From: a bacterium
GTDB taxonomy: Bacteria > Bacillota > Clostridia > Christensenellales > CAG-138
NCBI GenBank assembly: GCA_029218485.1
Contig: JAQXRK010000067.1
Coordinates: 1 to 6,833 of the forward strand
DNA: 6,833 nt
Reading direction: 5' to 3'
Positions 1 to 6,833 of this stretch are shown here, one piece after another; the stretch's first letter is position 1; each line of letters begins with the position of its first letter. A model generated the notes under the pieces. The model saw nothing but the letters and a program-made list of their open reading frames with translations, did no database searches and had not been told where the DNA came from. Made by a program: the position numbers and the translations under genes.

Positions 1-2367
<2,367 letters not shown>

Positions 2368-2375
2368 TGCGGCTT

Positions 2376-2406
2376 TGCAGTCCGCGGGAAATGCCCGCGG
2401 ACTGCA
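2376..2406 (+). promoter_or_regulatory. Perfect 13-bp stem-loop after rpoC
   Basis: The arm TGCAGTCCGCGGG (2376-2388) is exactly complementary to CCCGCGGACTGCA (2394-2406), with a 5-base loop AAATG. It starts 9 bases after the rpoC stop. No run of T follows, since the next bases are CCGTTCCTG, so it does not match a standard intrinsic terminator. It could be an attenuator, a Rho- or factor-dependent end, a 3'-end stabiliser for the rpoBC mRNA, or a processing site. The structure is read directly from the sequence; its role is inferred. Confidence 0.7.
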
Positions 2407-2427
2407 CCGTTCCTGCCGGGTGGGCAT

Positions 2428-2434
2428 AAGGAGG
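2428..2434 (+). promoter_or_regulatory. Ribosome binding site that fixes the start of the membrane protein gene
   Basis: AAGGAGG is a full Shine-Dalgarno match, 6 bases before the ATG at 2441. It decides the start. The reading frame also stays open upstream to a TTG at 2375, but that codon lies at the edge of the hairpin and has no such site before it. Confidence 0.85.
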
Positions 2435-2440
2435 AAGAGC

Positions 2441-3214
2441 ATGGAAAGAATGATCGACAACAAGGAATGCGCCCTGTATGGCACGCGTTATTGCGACCTG
2501 CTGAACATGCGCACCTGCGGACAGTGCCCAATGACCGGCAAATCCGGGGAGGTGACGGAGGAGAGCCTCCGCAAGGACCTGGACCTCTATGAATCGCTGC
2601 TGCCGGAGGGCGGCATCGCTAAGCTGTTTGAGTCCAAAACCTGCCAGCTTTGCCGGAAGGAGCCGGGTCGGCGGCAGGGCTATGTGATCTTCAACATGGC
2701 GCACCCGGAGCCGAAGCGCATGCAGAACGGGCTGCTGTTCGGCAAAAAGCGCTCGCCGATCGGCACGATGGTGCCGGTGCAGATGGCCGTGTGCAAGCAG
2801 TGCCGCAGGCGCCTGCTCGTGGTCGATTATCTGCCGCTCGTGCTCTCGGTCGTCACCGGCGCGCTGCTGCTGGCGCTCCTCTCGGTCGGTTCCCTGGCCG
2901 AATCGCTCGTGCAGGTTCACCCGGTGCTGCCGTTTGCCATCTGGGCGGGCGGCATGCTACTGGCGCTCCTCATCGCGCTCGCCATCCGGCGCGGGCTGAG
3001 GAAGCGGTTTGAAAAGGAGATGTACCTGAACGTGCTCCAACATCCGGTCATGCAGCGGATGATGGAGAAGGGATGGTTCCCGGTGCCGAAGCAGGAGGGC
3101 GTGAAGCTCGTGTTCAGCAAGAGCCGCATGGCCTGCGGCCTGGGCACCGCTCCGGACGCGGGCGCAAAGCGCCCGGCGGAGCAGGAAAAATTGGCAGCGG
3201 AAGAGGACCGATAA
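2441..3214 (+). CDS. Uncharacterised cysteine-rich protein with two transmembrane helices (257 aa)
   Basis: I do not recognise this protein. The N-terminal 125 residues carry eight Cys: C10, C18, then C26-G-Q-C29, a CQLC pair at 68-71 and a CKQC pair at 118-121. CxxC pairs of this kind usually bind zinc or another metal, and 68-71 with 118-121 could form one split zinc ribbon. Residues about 131-153 and 163-182 are hydrophobic helices joined by a short loop. Basic residues sit just before the first (QCRRRLLVVDY) and just after the second (RRGLRKRFEK). By the positive-inside rule, both ends would be in the cytoplasm and the Cys domain would face inside. The tail after about 236 is rich in Ala, Lys and Glu and looks disordered. 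There is no signal peptide. The start is set by AAGGAGG at 2428. The gene sits 73 bases after rpoC and directly before a new promoter, so it probably depends on rpoBC read-through. The coding call is firm; function is unknown, with metal binding or redox sensing at the membrane only a guess. Confidence 0.88.
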   Translation: MERMIDNKECALYGTRYCDLLNMRTCGQCPMTGKSGEVTEESLRKDLDLYESLLPEGGIAKLFESKTCQLCRKEPGRRQGYVIFNMAHPEPKRMQNGLLFGKKRSPIGTMVPVQMAVCKQCRRRLLVVDYLPLVLSVVTGALLLALLSVGSLAESLVQVHPVLPFAIWAGGMLLALLIALAIRRGLRKRFEKEMYLNVLQHPVMQRMMEKGWFPVPKQEGVKLVFSKSRMACGLGTAPDAGAKRPAEQEKLAAEEDR

Positions 3215-3217
3215 AAG

Positions 3218-3246
3218 TTGACAACCGCGCGCAGGGCTGATAGAAT
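3218..3246 (+). promoter_or_regulatory. Strong sigma-A-type promoter for the L7Ae-rpsL-rpsG-fusA(-tuf) unit
   Basis: A perfect -35 TTGACA at 3218-3223 and a -10 TAGAAT at 3241-3246 (one mismatch from TATAAT) are separated by exactly 17 bases. A TGA at 3238-3240 adds an extended -10 motif. Transcription should start near 3252-3254, giving a leader of about 46 bases before the ATG at 3299. The -35 box begins 3 bases after the stop codon of the preceding gene, so this separates the translation genes from rpoBC. Confidence 0.85.
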
Positions 3247-3298
3247 AGCTAATTGGTGGCTTTCGCGCGTGTTGAATGGCCGCACAGGAGCGTAAGCG

Positions 3299-3553
3299 AT
3301 GGAGAGCAGCAGCCGGAAGAGCCGGATTGTGGGCATGAAGCAGGTGCTGCGCGCCGTGGAGTCGGATGCGCTGCAATGCGTATACCTTGCGGCGGATGCA
3401 CAGCCATCCATCCGCGATCGGGTGGAGGCGGCGTGCCGCCGGCACGCGGTTTTGGTCGTTTCCGTTCCGGACATGCAGACGCTCGGCAGAGCGTGCGGCA
3501 TTGAGGTGGGCGCCGCTTGCGCGGGCGTCCGAAAAACCGGAGACGGTTTTTGA
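3299..3553 (+). CDS. rplGB: L7Ae family kink-turn-binding ribosomal protein, YbxF type
   Basis: Small (84 aa) bacterial member of the L7Ae/L30e/Gadd45 family. Family members bind kink-turn RNA; B. subtilis YbxF does so and is encoded at the same place, between rpoC and rpsL. Seen here are the RNA-binding segment IVGMKQVLRAV (residues 10-20, with the bacterial K-Q at 14-15 where archaeal L7Ae has N-E), the central YLAADAQPS strand (29-37), and the family hallmark LGRACGIEVGAA (62-73). Length matches YbxF (about 82 aa). The ATG at 3299 has AGGAG (3286-3290) 8 bases upstream; a second in-frame Met at codon 13 lies inside the conserved fold and is unlikely to be the start. It is the first gene after a strong promoter. 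Its 3' end overlaps a small hairpin, and a 147-base spacer separates it from rpsL. The family call is sure; its RNA target in the cell is not shown by the sequence. Confidence 0.93.
   Translation: MESSSRKSRIVGMKQVLRAVESDALQCVYLAADAQPSIRDRVEAACRRHAVLVVSVPDMQTLGRACGIEVGAACAGVRKTGDGF
3532..3551 (+). terminator. Weak terminator-like hairpin overlapping the stop of the L7Ae gene
   Basis: AAAAACCG (3532-3539), loop GAGA (a GNRA tetraloop), CGGTTTTT (3544-3551) is a perfect 8-bp inverted repeat. The final T is the first base of the TGA stop. It has the A-tract/T-tract look of a bidirectional intrinsic terminator, but only three G-C pairs and no T run beyond the stem. At most it would give partial termination before rpsL. 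Confidence 0.35.
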
Positions 3554-3643
3554 TACGGCCCGGCAGGCCGCCGGGAGACCGACGAGCGGAGCAGGAACCT
3601 GCTGCGCCTGTCGTATTGTCGGACAATCATCCCTACAAATGGG

Positions 3644-3671
3644 TTGCAGGGAGTTGTAAGATATAGATACT
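3644..3671 (+). promoter_or_regulatory. Possible weak promoter for rpsL
   Basis: TTGCAG (3644-3649) and GATACT (3666-3671) are 16 bases apart and lie in an AT-rich patch that stands out from the GC-rich surroundings. Matches to the consensus are only 3/6 and 4/6. The AT-richness may simply keep the rpsL ribosome binding site unstructured. Confidence 0.25.
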
Positions 3672-3687
3672 AAGAATGATCAATTTT

Positions 3688-3693
3688 AGGAGG
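3688..3693 (+). promoter_or_regulatory. Ribosome binding site of rpsL
   Basis: AGGAGG lies 7 bases before the ATG at 3701. It is a full Shine-Dalgarno match in an AT-rich, probably unstructured context. Confidence 0.85.
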
Positions 3694-3700
3694 AATATCC

Positions 3701-4075
3701 ATGCCGACCATCAATCAATTGGTTCGCAAGGGAAGAGAGCAGGTGGAGTACAAGTCCACCGCGCCGATTCTGAAACAGTGTCCGCAGCGCCGCGGCGTTT
3801 GCACGGCCGTGCGTACCATGACCCCGAAAAAGCCGAACTCTGCGCTTCGTAAAATCGCCCGTATCCGTCTTTCCGACGGCCTTGAGGGTACCGCATACAT
3901 CCCCGGCATCGGCCACAACCTGCAGGAGCACTCCGTGGTGCTCATCCGCGGCGGCCGCGTGAAGGACCTGCCCGGTGTGCGCTACCACATCATCCGCGGC
4001 GCGCTCGATACCGCTGGCGTTGCCAACCGCAAGCAGAGCCGTTCGCTCTATGGCGCAAAGCGCCCGAAGAAATAA
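3701..4075 (+). CDS. rpsL: 30S ribosomal protein S12
   Basis: Protein of the small-subunit decoding centre, which helps monitor codon-anticodon pairing and affects translation accuracy. The 124 residues match the usual length of the short S12 form. Hallmarks are the start MPTINQLVRKGR, CPQRRGVC (27-34), TPKKPNSALRK (41-51), and EHSVVLIRGGRVKDLPGVRYH (76-96). The end is GVANRKQSRSLYGAKRPKK. Lys43 and Lys88, where substitutions give streptomycin resistance in other bacteria, are both the wild-type Lys, so the sequence predicts no S12-based resistance. Asp89, the residue methylthiolated by RimO in E. coli, is present. The gene follows the structured spacer and is 15 bases from rpsG, whose ribosome binding site overlaps the rpsL stop, implying joint transcription and probably coupled translation. 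Confidence 0.99.
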   Translation: MPTINQLVRKGREQVEYKSTAPILKQCPQRRGVCTAVRTMTPKKPNSALRKIARIRLSDGLEGTAYIPGIGHNLQEHSVVLIRGGRVKDLPGVRYHIIRGALDTAGVANRKQSRSLYGAKRPKK

Positions 4076-4081
4076 GGAGGG
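4074..4081 (+). promoter_or_regulatory. Ribosome binding site of rpsG, overlapping the rpsL stop codon
   Basis: AAGGAGGG starts on the last two bases of the rpsL TAA and ends 9 bases before the rpsG ATG. Ribosomes finishing rpsL would clear or occupy it, which favours translational coupling. Confidence 0.8.
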
Positions 4082-4090
4082 TAGAGAGCT

Positions 4091-4561
4091 ATGCCGAGAA
4101 GAGGTTTTGTTCCCAAGAGAGAAGTCCTCGCGGACCCGATCTATAACAGCGTCGTTGTGACCAAGCTCATCAACCAGGTCATGCTCGACGGCAAGCGCGG
4201 CGTTGCGCAGAAGGCCGTTTACGATGCGTTCGATATCATCAAGAACAAGACCGGCGTGGAGCCGCTGGATGCCTTTGAGCAGGCCATGAACAACATCATG
4301 CCCGTTCTCGAGGTCAAGGCTCGCCGCGTCGGCGGTTCGACCTATCAGGTCCCGATCGAGATCCGCCCTGAGCGCCGTCAGACCCTCGGTCTGCGCTGGC
4401 TGGTTTCCTATGCGCGTGCCCGCAGCGAGCGGACGATGCGTGAGCGCCTCGCCGGCGAGATCATGGATGCCATGAACTCGCAGGGCAATGCGTTCAAGAA
4501 AAAGGAAGACACGCATAAGATGGCTGAGGCAAACAAGGCGTTCGCACATTACAGATGGTAA
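4091..4561 (+). CDS. rpsG: 30S ribosomal protein S7
   Basis: Primary binding protein of the 3' major domain of 16S rRNA. It nucleates assembly of the 30S head and lies near the E site. At 156 residues it is the usual bacterial length. The start MPRRGFVPKREVLADPIY, the helix segment KLINQVMLDGKRGVAQ (25-40), the beta-hairpin region around LEVKARRVGGSTYQVPIE (73-90), and RPERRQTLGLRWLVSYAR (92-109) are characteristic. The C-terminal FAHYRW is intact. It lies between rpsL (15 bases) and fusA (11 bases), the standard str-operon order. The E. coli S7 autoregulatory site lies in a longer rpsL-rpsG spacer; the spacer here is too short to hold one, so any feedback must work elsewhere. Confidence 0.99.
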   Translation: MPRRGFVPKREVLADPIYNSVVVTKLINQVMLDGKRGVAQKAVYDAFDIIKNKTGVEPLDAFEQAMNNIMPVLEVKARRVGGSTYQVPIEIRPERRQTLGLRWLVSYARARSERTMRERLAGEIMDAMNSQGNAFKKKEDTHKMAEANKAFAHYRW

Positions 4562-4563
4562 GG
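4560..4563 (+). promoter_or_regulatory. Weak ribosome binding site of fusA
   Basis: Only AAGG, overlapping the rpsG stop codon, precedes the fusA TTG, at a distance of 9 bases. It is clearly poorer than the AGGAGG-type sites of all the other genes here. Together with the 11-base gap it suggests that fusA translation is coupled to rpsG. Confidence 0.5.
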
Positions 4564-4572
4564 TAAAACGTT

Positions 4573-6651
4573 TTGCCCAGAGAAACTGCACTTGAATTAA
4601 CAAGAAATATTGGCATCATGGCCCACATCGATGCGGGCAAGACCACGACGACCGAGCGGATCCTGTTCTATACGGGCAAGATCCACAAGATCGGCGAGAC
4701 GCATGAGGGCGCGGCCACCATGGACTACATGGTGCAGGAGCAGGAGCGTGGCATCACGATCACCTCTGCCGCAACCACCGCATATTGGCGCGGCCATCGC
4801 ATCAACATCATCGACACGCCGGGGCACGTCGACTTTACCGTTGAGGTAGAGCGCTCGCTCCGCGTGCTCGACGGTGCGGTCGCCGTGTTCTGCGCCAAGG
4901 GAGGCGTGGAACCGCAGTCGGAAACCGTGTGGCATCAGGCTGTGAAATACGGCGTGCCGCGCATTGCGTATGTCAATAAAATGGACATCACCGGCGCAGA
5001 CTTCTTCAATGTCTGCGCAATGATGCGCGACCGCCTGAACGCCAACCCCGTTCCCATCCAGCTGCCCATCGGCAGCGAGGCGGACTTCCGCGGGATCATC
5101 GACCTGCTGACCATGAAGGCCGAGGTCTACTACAACGATGACGGCACCGATATCCGCGAAGAGGAGATCCCTGCGGATTATCGCGAGCAGGCGGAGGAGT
5201 ACCGGCAGAACCTGCTGGACAACGTGCTCGGCGAGGACGAGACGCTGATGGAGCGCTATCTCGAGGGAGAGGAGATCTCCTGCGATGAGATCCGCGCCTG
5301 CATCCGCAAGGCGACGCTCTCCGGCGAGGCAATCCCGGTCTGCTGCGGCACATCGTACCGCAACAAGGGCGTGCAGCCGCTGCTCGACGCGATCGTCGAT
5401 TATCTGCCGTCCCCGCTCGATGTACCGCCCGCGAAGGGCACGACGCGCGATGGCGAGACCGAGATCGAAGCGGCGCCGGATGACGATGCGCCGTTCGCTG
5501 CGCTCGCCTTCAAGATCGTCGCCGATCCGTATGTCGGCAAACTGGCGTTTATCCGCGTGTACAGCGGCACCCTGAAGACCGGTTCCTATGTCTACAACGC
5601 CTCGAAGGGCAAGCGCGAGCGCGTGGGCCGCATCATGCTCATGCATGCGGAGCGCCGCACCGAGGTGGAGGAGATCCACGCGGGCGACATCGTCGCGCTC
5701 GTGGGCATGAAGGAGACGACCACGGGCGATACGCTCTGTGCCGAAAACCGCCAGCTGCTGCTCGAAAGCATGACGTTCCCCGAGCCGGTCATCCGCGTGG
5801 CCATCGAGCCGAAGACGAAGGCCGGTCAGGAGCGCATGACCATGGCGCTGGTCAAGCTGGCCGAGGAGGATCCGACGTTCAAGACGTACACGGATCAGGA
5901 AACGGGCCAGACCATCATCGCCGGCATGGGCGAGCTGCATCTGGAGATCATCGTGGACCGGCTGATCCGCGAGTTCCATGTGGAAGCGACGGTCGGTGCG
6001 CCGCAGGTCGCCTACAAGGAGACCATCACCAAGAAGGTCAAGGTCGAGGGACGGTATGTCCGCCAGACCGGCGGCCATGGCCAGTTCGGCCATGTTGTGG
6101 TCGAGTTCGAGCCGCAGGAGCCGGGCGCCGGATACCTGTTCGAGGACAAGATCGTCGGCGGTGTGGTGCCGCGCGAGTATATCCCGGCCGTGGATCGCGG
6201 TATCCGCGAGGCGCTGCAGTCGGGTTCGCTCGGCTATGAGGTCGTCGACGTCAAGGCCTCGCTTGTGGACGGTTCGTACCACGAGGTCGACTCGTCCGAG
6301 CTGGCGTTCCAGATCGCGGGTTCGCTCGCGGTCAAGGAGGCGCTGCCCAGAGCGGGCGCCGTGCTGCTCGAGCCGATGATGAAGGTCGAAGTGCTGGTAC
6401 CCGACGAATACCTCGGCGATGTCATGGGAAACCTCAACGCGCGCCGCTGCCGTGTGAACGGCATGGATATGCGGCAGGGCTTGCAGGTTGTGCACGCGCT
6501 CTGTCCGCTGTCGGAGATGTTCGGCTATGCCACCGATTTGCGTTCAAGAACGCAGGGGCGCGGTACGTTTACCATGCAGTTTGAACGCTATGAGGAAGCG
6601 CCGGCCTTTGTGGCAGAGAAGTTGCTGAACCGGTACGCTCACCGGTATTAA
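4573..6651 (+). CDS. fusA: Translation elongation factor G
   Basis: GTPase that drives translocation of mRNA and tRNAs through the ribosome. At 692 residues it is the normal bacterial length. GTP-binding motifs in order are AHIDAGKT (17-24), RGITIT in switch I (59-64), DTPGH with the catalytic His85 (81-85), and NKMD (135-138). Domain II follows from about 290. Domain III contains GMGELHLE (451-458). Domain IV has its GGHGQ loop (500-504) and YHEVDSSE with His570, equivalent to E. coli His583. Domain V carries LLEPMMKVEV, and near the end come SEMFGYATDLRS and QGRGTFTM. The start is a TTG, chosen because it gives MPRE at the exact position where EF-G proteins begin MxRE; no ATG is available nearby. 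The first twelve codons after the TTG are AT-rich (AGA, TTA, ACA, ATT), unlike the rest of the gene. The Arg usual in the domain IV loop is His here. This is the canonical EF-G rather than a tetracycline-protection-type paralogue, judging from position and motifs. Confidence 0.98.
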   Translation: MPRETALELTRNIGIMAHIDAGKTTTTERILFYTGKIHKIGETHEGAATMDYMVQEQERGITITSAATTAYWRGHRINIIDTPGHVDFTVEVERSLRVLDGAVAVFCAKGGVEPQSETVWHQAVKYGVPRIAYVNKMDITGADFFNVCAMMRDRLNANPVPIQLPIGSEADFRGIIDLLTMKAEVYYNDDGTDIREEEIPADYREQAEEYRQNLLDNVLGEDETLMERYLEGEEISCDEIRACIRKATLSGEAIPVCCGTSYRNKGVQPLLDAIVDYLPSPLDVPPAKGTTRDGETEIEAAPDDDAPFAALAFKIVADPYVGKLAFIRVYSGTLKTGSYVYNASKGKRERVGRIMLMHAERRTEVEEIHAGDIVALVGMKETTTGDTLCAENRQLLLESMTFPEPVIRVAIEPKTKAGQERMTMALVKLAEEDPTFKTYTDQETGQTIIAGMGELHLEIIVDRLIREFHVEATVGAPQVAYKETITKKVKVEGRYVRQTGGHGQFGHVVVEFEPQEPGAGYLFEDKIVGGVVPREYIPAVDRGIREALQSGSLGYEVVDVKASLVDGSYHEVDSSELAFQIAGSLAVKEALPRAGAVLLEPMMKVEVLVPDEYLGDVMGNLNARRCRVNGMDMRQGLQVVHALCPLSEMFGYATDLRSRTQGRGTFTMQFERYEEAPAFVAEKLLNRYAHRY
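6629..6646 (+). other. ACCGGT inverted repeat at the 3' end of fusA
   Basis: ACCGGT occurs at 6629-6634 and again at 6641-6646 with 6 bases between. Because ACCGGT is its own reverse complement, the copies can pair as a 6-bp stem. It lies just before the fusA stop, and no T run follows. It could modulate fusA-tuf read-through or be chance. Confidence 0.3.
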
Positions 6652-6678
6652 TCAAAACCATTTAAAAAGCAGAATACG

Positions 6679-6684
6679 AAGGAG
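6679..6684 (+). promoter_or_regulatory. Ribosome binding site of tuf
   Basis: AAGGAG lies 9 bases before the ATG at 6694, in an AT-rich 42-base gap after fusA. It supports the chosen start. Confidence 0.8.
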
Positions 6685-6693
6685 AAGACAACA

Positions 6694-6833
6694 ATGGCAA
6701 AGGCAAAGTTTGAAAGAACGAAGCCGCACGTGAACATCGGAACGATCGGGCACGTGGATCACGGCAAGACGACGCTGACGGCGGCGATCACGATGGCATT
6801 GAGCCAGAGCGGCCAGGCAGCGGCAATGCGTTA
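6694..6833 (+). CDS. tuf: Translation elongation factor Tu (N-terminal part, cut by the window end)
   Basis: GTPase that delivers aminoacyl-tRNA to the ribosomal A site. Only 46 complete codons are present before the window ends. The start MAKAKFERTKPHVNIGTIGH is the standard Firmicutes EF-Tu N-terminus, and GHVDHGKTTLTAAIT (19-33) is the P-loop with its EF-Tu-specific residues. The ATG has AAGGAG 9 bases upstream. It follows fusA by 42 bases with no clear terminator between, so it probably shares the fusA transcript, as in other str operons. The frame is intact as far as it can be read. Confidence 0.97.
   Translation, partial: MAKAKFERTKPHVNIGTIGHVDHGKTTLTAAITMALSQSGQAAAMR

Larger units (their letters stand above)
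3554..3700 (+). other. Structured spacer before rpsL
   Basis: This 147-base gap holds no credible gene but several inverted repeats. CCCGGC (3559-3564) pairs with GCCGGG (3570-3575). An overlapping alternative is CGGCC (3556-3560) with GGCCG (3566-3570). AGCAG (3590-3594) pairs with CTGCT (3599-3603), extended past one G/G mismatch by GCG/CGC. ATTGT (3615-3619) pairs with ACAAT (3623-3627). The last 45 bases turn AT-rich before the rpsL ribosome binding site. The repeats are seen directly. A role in regulating rpsL, or as a target of the neighbouring RNA-binding protein, is inference. Confidence 0.6.

Noticed and set aside
2375..2440. Upstream TTG start for the membrane protein (22 extra residues)
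   Set aside because: The TTG lies at the edge of the 13-bp hairpin without a ribosome binding site, while ATG 2441 has AAGGAGG at 6 bases.
3253..3659. Other plus-strand open frames overlapping the L7Ae-like gene
   Set aside because: They are out-of-frame shadows. Only the frame starting at 3299 shows the conserved L7Ae motifs and a well-placed ribosome binding site.
3776..3966. Streptomycin-resistance substitutions in S12
   Set aside because: Codons 43 and 88 both encode Lys, the sensitive form, and Pro91 is kept.
3686..4603. A 305-codon open frame on the minus strand across rpsL and rpsG
   Set aside because: It overlaps two certain ribosomal protein genes, resembles no family I know, and reflects codon bias.
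4597..6495. A 632-codon open frame on the minus strand across fusA
   Set aside because: It is a by-product of strong G/C third-position bias in fusA read backwards. Its translation is rich in Arg, His, Asp and Leu with no recognisable domain, and fusA itself is unmistakable.

Overview
This window is a stretch of the bacterial rpoBC-str chromosomal region, read entirely on the + strand. The order is rpoC (3' two-thirds), an unfamiliar cysteine-rich membrane protein gene, an L7Ae-family gene (ybxF/rplGB), rpsL (S12), rpsG (S7), fusA (EF-G) and the first 46 codons of tuf (EF-Tu). An L7Ae-family gene between rpoC and rpsL is the Firmicutes arrangement (as in Bacillus and Clostridia). Three further points fit a Firmicute: the beta' trigger loop lacks the insertion seen in Proteobacteria, the Shine-Dalgarno sequences are strong AGGAGG types, and EF-Tu begins MAKAKFERTKPHVN. 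The DNA is clearly GC-rich with G/C-ending codons, so a high-GC member of the Clostridia is my best guess. The genus cannot be told from the sequence.

Layout. Bases 1-2367 encode the catalytic core and C-terminus of the RNA polymerase beta' subunit. Bases 2368-2440 hold a perfect 13-bp hairpin and a strong ribosome binding site. Bases 2441-3214 encode a 257-residue protein with clustered Cys pairs and two membrane helices, which I do not recognise. A near-consensus sigma-A-type promoter (TTGACA, 17 bp, TAGAAT, with an extended -10 TGA) starts 3 bases after its stop codon and opens a second transcription unit. That unit carries the L7Ae-like protein (3299-3553), a 147-base spacer full of small inverted repeats, then tightly spaced rpsL, rpsG and fusA, and after 42 bases tuf.

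How the genes work together. The first unit makes RNA polymerase. The second makes decoding-site ribosomal proteins (S12, S7), a kink-turn-binding protein of the ribosomal L7Ae family, and the two elongation factors. All core genes look intact, with the expected catalytic motifs. Most of the window is conserved housekeeping sequence. What deserves a second look is the uncharacterised membrane protein, the strong internal promoter, the structured spacer before rpsL, and the unusual translation start of fusA (TTG, weak ribosome binding site, AT-rich first codons). I see no mobile element, CRISPR array, tRNA or rRNA.
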